Of a DNA stretch of 15,366 nt, positions 13,494-15,366 are shown in pieces; position 1 is the first letter of the stretch, and each line of letters begins with the position of its first letter. The notes beneath the pieces are model-generated. The model did no database searches and was not told where the DNA came from. It saw only the letters and a program-made list of their open reading frames with translations. The DNA comes from DATECU01 sp035286745 (GTDB lineage: Bacteria > Acidobacteriota > Vicinamibacteria > Fen-336). Position numbers and translations under genes: made by a program. The stretch covers positions 1 to 15,366 of the forward strand of contig DATECU010000186.1 in NCBI GenBank assembly GCA_035286745.1, written 5' to 3'.

Positions 13494-14695
13494 CGCCAGA
13501 CCAAGCTCTCGTCTACCTCACCAAGGGTTGCGTCGACGTGGTCACGGTGGAGGCTCTGCGCGCCAAGCTCGGGGCCGGCCGCCCGCTCACCGTCAAGGTC
13601 GGCTTCGATCCCACCGCCCCCGACATCCATCTTGGCCATACGGTCCTGATTCGCAAGATGAAGCACTTCCAGGACTTGGGCCACCGGGTGATCTTCGTGA
13701 TCGGGGACTTCACCGGCATGATCGGCGACCCCAGCGGCAAGTCGAAGACGCGCCCCCCGCTGTCCCGCCAGGACATCGAGCAGAACGCCGAGACCTACAA
13801 GACGCAGGTCTTCAAGATCCTCGACCCGGCGAAGACAGACGTGCGCTTCAACCGAGAATGGCTGGGCGCCCTCGGCTCCGACGGCTTGGTCCGGCTCGCC
13901 GCCACCTACAACGTCGCCCGCATGCTGGAGCGCCGTGATTTCCGCCAGCGCTACGAGGCCGGGCAGTCGATATCGGTCCACGAGTTCCTGTACCCGTTGG
14001 CGCAGGCCTACGACTCGGTCGCGCTCAAAGCCGACGTCGAGCTCGGCGGCACCGACCAACTCTTCAACCTGAACGTCGGGCGCGACATCATGCCGAGCTA
14101 CGGTCTTGAGCCGCAGGTCGTCATGACCACGCCCCTGCTCGAGGGTTTGGACGGGGTCGAGAAGATGTCCAAGAGCCTCGGCAACTACGTGGGCGTCACC
14201 GAAGCCCCCGCTGAGATGTACGCCAAGCTTCTTTCCATCTCCGACACCCTGATGTGGCGCTACTACACCCTGCTGACCGACCTGACCCCGGCGGAGATCG
14301 AGGCCGAGCAGGCCATCGGCCGGCCCATGGCCTCCAAGCTGGCCCTGGCGCGCAGCATCGTGGCCGATTTCCACGGCGCGGCGGCCGGCCAGGCTGCCGA
14401 GGCCGAATGGAGACGGGTTCACCAGCAGCACCAAACGCCTACCGGGATTCCGGAGGTGCCGCTCCCGCCCGGCCGCTACAAGCCCCGGGACCTGTTGGCC
14501 GCCCACGGCCTGGCTCGGTCGAAGAGCGACGCCGAACGCCTGCTCCGCCAGCGTGCGGTCAAGCGGGACGGCGCCGTGCTGGAGGCGGGGGCCGACATCG
14601 TCGCCGAGGCGGGCAGCTTCGTGCTCTCGGTGGGCCCCACCCGCTTCTTGCGCTTCCTGGTTCCGGGAGACCCTGGCGACCCTACCCGGGCTTGA
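13490..14695 (+). CDS. tyrS: Tyrosyl-tRNA synthetase
   Basis: This is a 401-residue class I aminoacyl-tRNA synthetase. The ATP-binding motif is H47-L-G-H50 and the second signature is K225-M-S-K-S229. KMSKS rather than KFGKS places it in the second bacterial TyrS clade, which includes Thermus-like enzymes. VGFDPTAPDIHLGH, GGTDQLFNLNVGRD and a C-terminal S4 RNA-binding domain (about 324-395) complete the layout. GTG at 13490-13492 overlaps the purN stop by 4 bp and gives the normal N-terminus. The stop TGA (14693-14695) lies inside the -35 box of the first rRNA promoter. Its presence in a purine operon directly before rRNA means one transcript could join nucleotide, tRNA-charging and ribosome functions. 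Confidence 0.97.
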   Translation: MTPDQALVYLTKGCVDVVTVEALRAKLGAGRPLTVKVGFDPTAPDIHLGHTVLIRKMKHFQDLGHRVIFVIGDFTGMIGDPSGKSKTRPPLSRQDIEQNAETYKTQVFKILDPAKTDVRFNREWLGALGSDGLVRLAATYNVARMLERRDFRQRYEAGQSISVHEFLYPLAQAYDSVALKADVELGGTDQLFNLNVGRDIMPSYGLEPQVVMTTPLLEGLDGVEKMSKSLGNYVGVTEAPAEMYAKLLSISDTLMWRYYTLLTDLTPAEIEAEQAIGRPMASKLALARSIVADFHGAAAGQAAEAEWRRVHQQHQTPTGIPEVPLPPGRYKPRDLLAAHGLARSKSDAERLLRQRAVKRDGAVLEAGADIVAEAGSFVLSVGPTRFLRFLVPGDPGDPTRA

Positions 14696-14720
14696 CAAGC
14701 CGCCGGCGCCGAAGTACATT
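14692..14720 (+). promoter_or_regulatory. rRNA operon promoter P1
   Basis: A perfect TTGACA (14692-14697), a 17-bp spacer and TACATT (14715-14720) form a strong sigma70-type promoter. The tyrS stop codon is part of the TTGACA. The bases after the -10 box are pyrimidine-rich (TCTCTTC). Confidence 0.75.
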
Positions 14721-14808
14721 TCTCTTCTGCCGGGGGCGTTCAGCAGGGGCACGGAGCAGCGGTCGTTCCACCCAGTCGCACCTCCCGAAACAAAGACCAG
14801 AGAGGGCC

Positions 14809-14837
14809 TTGACAAGCCCGGCCGGCTTCGGTATTCT
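14809..14837 (+). promoter_or_regulatory. rRNA operon promoter P2
   Basis: A perfect TTGACA (14809-14814), a 17-bp spacer and TATTCT (14832-14837) lie 117 bp downstream of P1 and share its TTGACAAGCC start. The discriminator after the -10 is GC-rich (GGTCGAG), as is usual for promoters under stringent control. An A-rich stretch (about 14788-14800) precedes the -35. The predicted start is near 14844. Confidence 0.85.
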
Positions 14838-14845
14838 GGTCGAGT

Positions 14846-14873
14846 CCCCTGAAGAGGGGTGGCTCTTTGAAAA
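14846..14873 (+). promoter_or_regulatory. boxB/boxA-like rRNA antitermination leader
   Basis: CCCCT and AGGGG (14846-14850 and 14855-14859) pair around a GAAG loop right at the P2 transcript start, resembling a boxB hairpin. GGCTCTTTGAAAA (14861-14873) follows and closely matches the boxA core of rRNA leaders (TGCTCTTT), the NusB-NusE binding site. The order hairpin then boxA is that of known rrn leaders. Confidence 0.75.
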
Positions 14874-14986
14874 CTAGGTAGTGCAAGACGTTTCTTGAAG
14901 CGAGGTTCAGCTCAAGGACCAATCGTATCTTCGGTTCACGGGCCCCGCCGACGGGTGGCAACACCCTTCCCCGGTGGCTCAGATTT
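14874..14986 (+). other. 16S rRNA leader and processing region
   Basis: This non-coding stretch lies between boxA and mature 16S rRNA. It contains a clear small hairpin, GGGTG (14953-14957) and CACCC (14962-14966), closed by a GCAA tetraloop of the GNRA class. One arm of the RNase III processing stem is expected in this region, but its partner would lie beyond the window. No ORF or tRNA is seen. Confidence 0.6.

Positions 14987-15366
<380 letters not shown>

Overview
The window looks like a piece of a GC-rich chromosome from a Gram-negative bacterium, most likely an Acidobacteriota member. The main evidence is the 5' part of a 16S rRNA gene at the right edge, whose start and V1-V2 region read like that phylum. 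A class such as Thermoanaerobaculia or Holophagae is possible, but this is judged by eye. Coding regions show very high G/C at third codon positions, and I see no mobile element, CRISPR array, tRNA or clear intrinsic terminator.

Left half, minus strand (8351 down to 115): one co-directional run reads FecR-domain membrane protein, GAF-GGDEF cyclic dinucleotide synthase, mreB, mreC, mreD, mrdA (PBP2), rodA. A good sigma70-type promoter (TTGCGA-N17-TATAAT) lies in front of the FecR gene. MreB, MreC, MreD, PBP2 and RodA form the elongasome that builds the lateral cell wall. The GGDEF enzyme carries Ser instead of the usual guanine-contacting Asp, which is the signature of Hypr enzymes that make 3',3'-cGAMP. 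It lies 144 bp upstream of mreB. That gap holds a possible 21-codon leader ORF ending on the mreB start codon, and a perfect 8-bp hairpin with a Shine-Dalgarno sequence in its loop.

Middle (8380 to 10880): a divergent promoter (TTGCCA-N17-TAGAAT) drives a PpiD/SurA-like periplasmic peptidyl-prolyl isomerase and a STAS-domain protein. Facing them on the minus strand are a CrtE-like polyprenyl diphosphate synthase and a 50-residue LysW-like zinc-ribbon protein, which is easily missed.

Right part (11850 to 15366): purM, purN and tyrS form a tight plus-strand operon joined by 4-bp GTGA overlaps. purM has an extended -10 promoter so close to its ATG that the mRNA is probably leaderless. Directly after tyrS come two tandem rRNA promoters, both starting TTGACAAGCC; the first contains the tyrS stop codon in its -35 box. 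A boxB/boxA-like antitermination leader and the 16S gene follow, and the 16S gene is cut off by the window end. At the far left edge there is the tail of an unidentified plus-strand gene, convergent with rodA.
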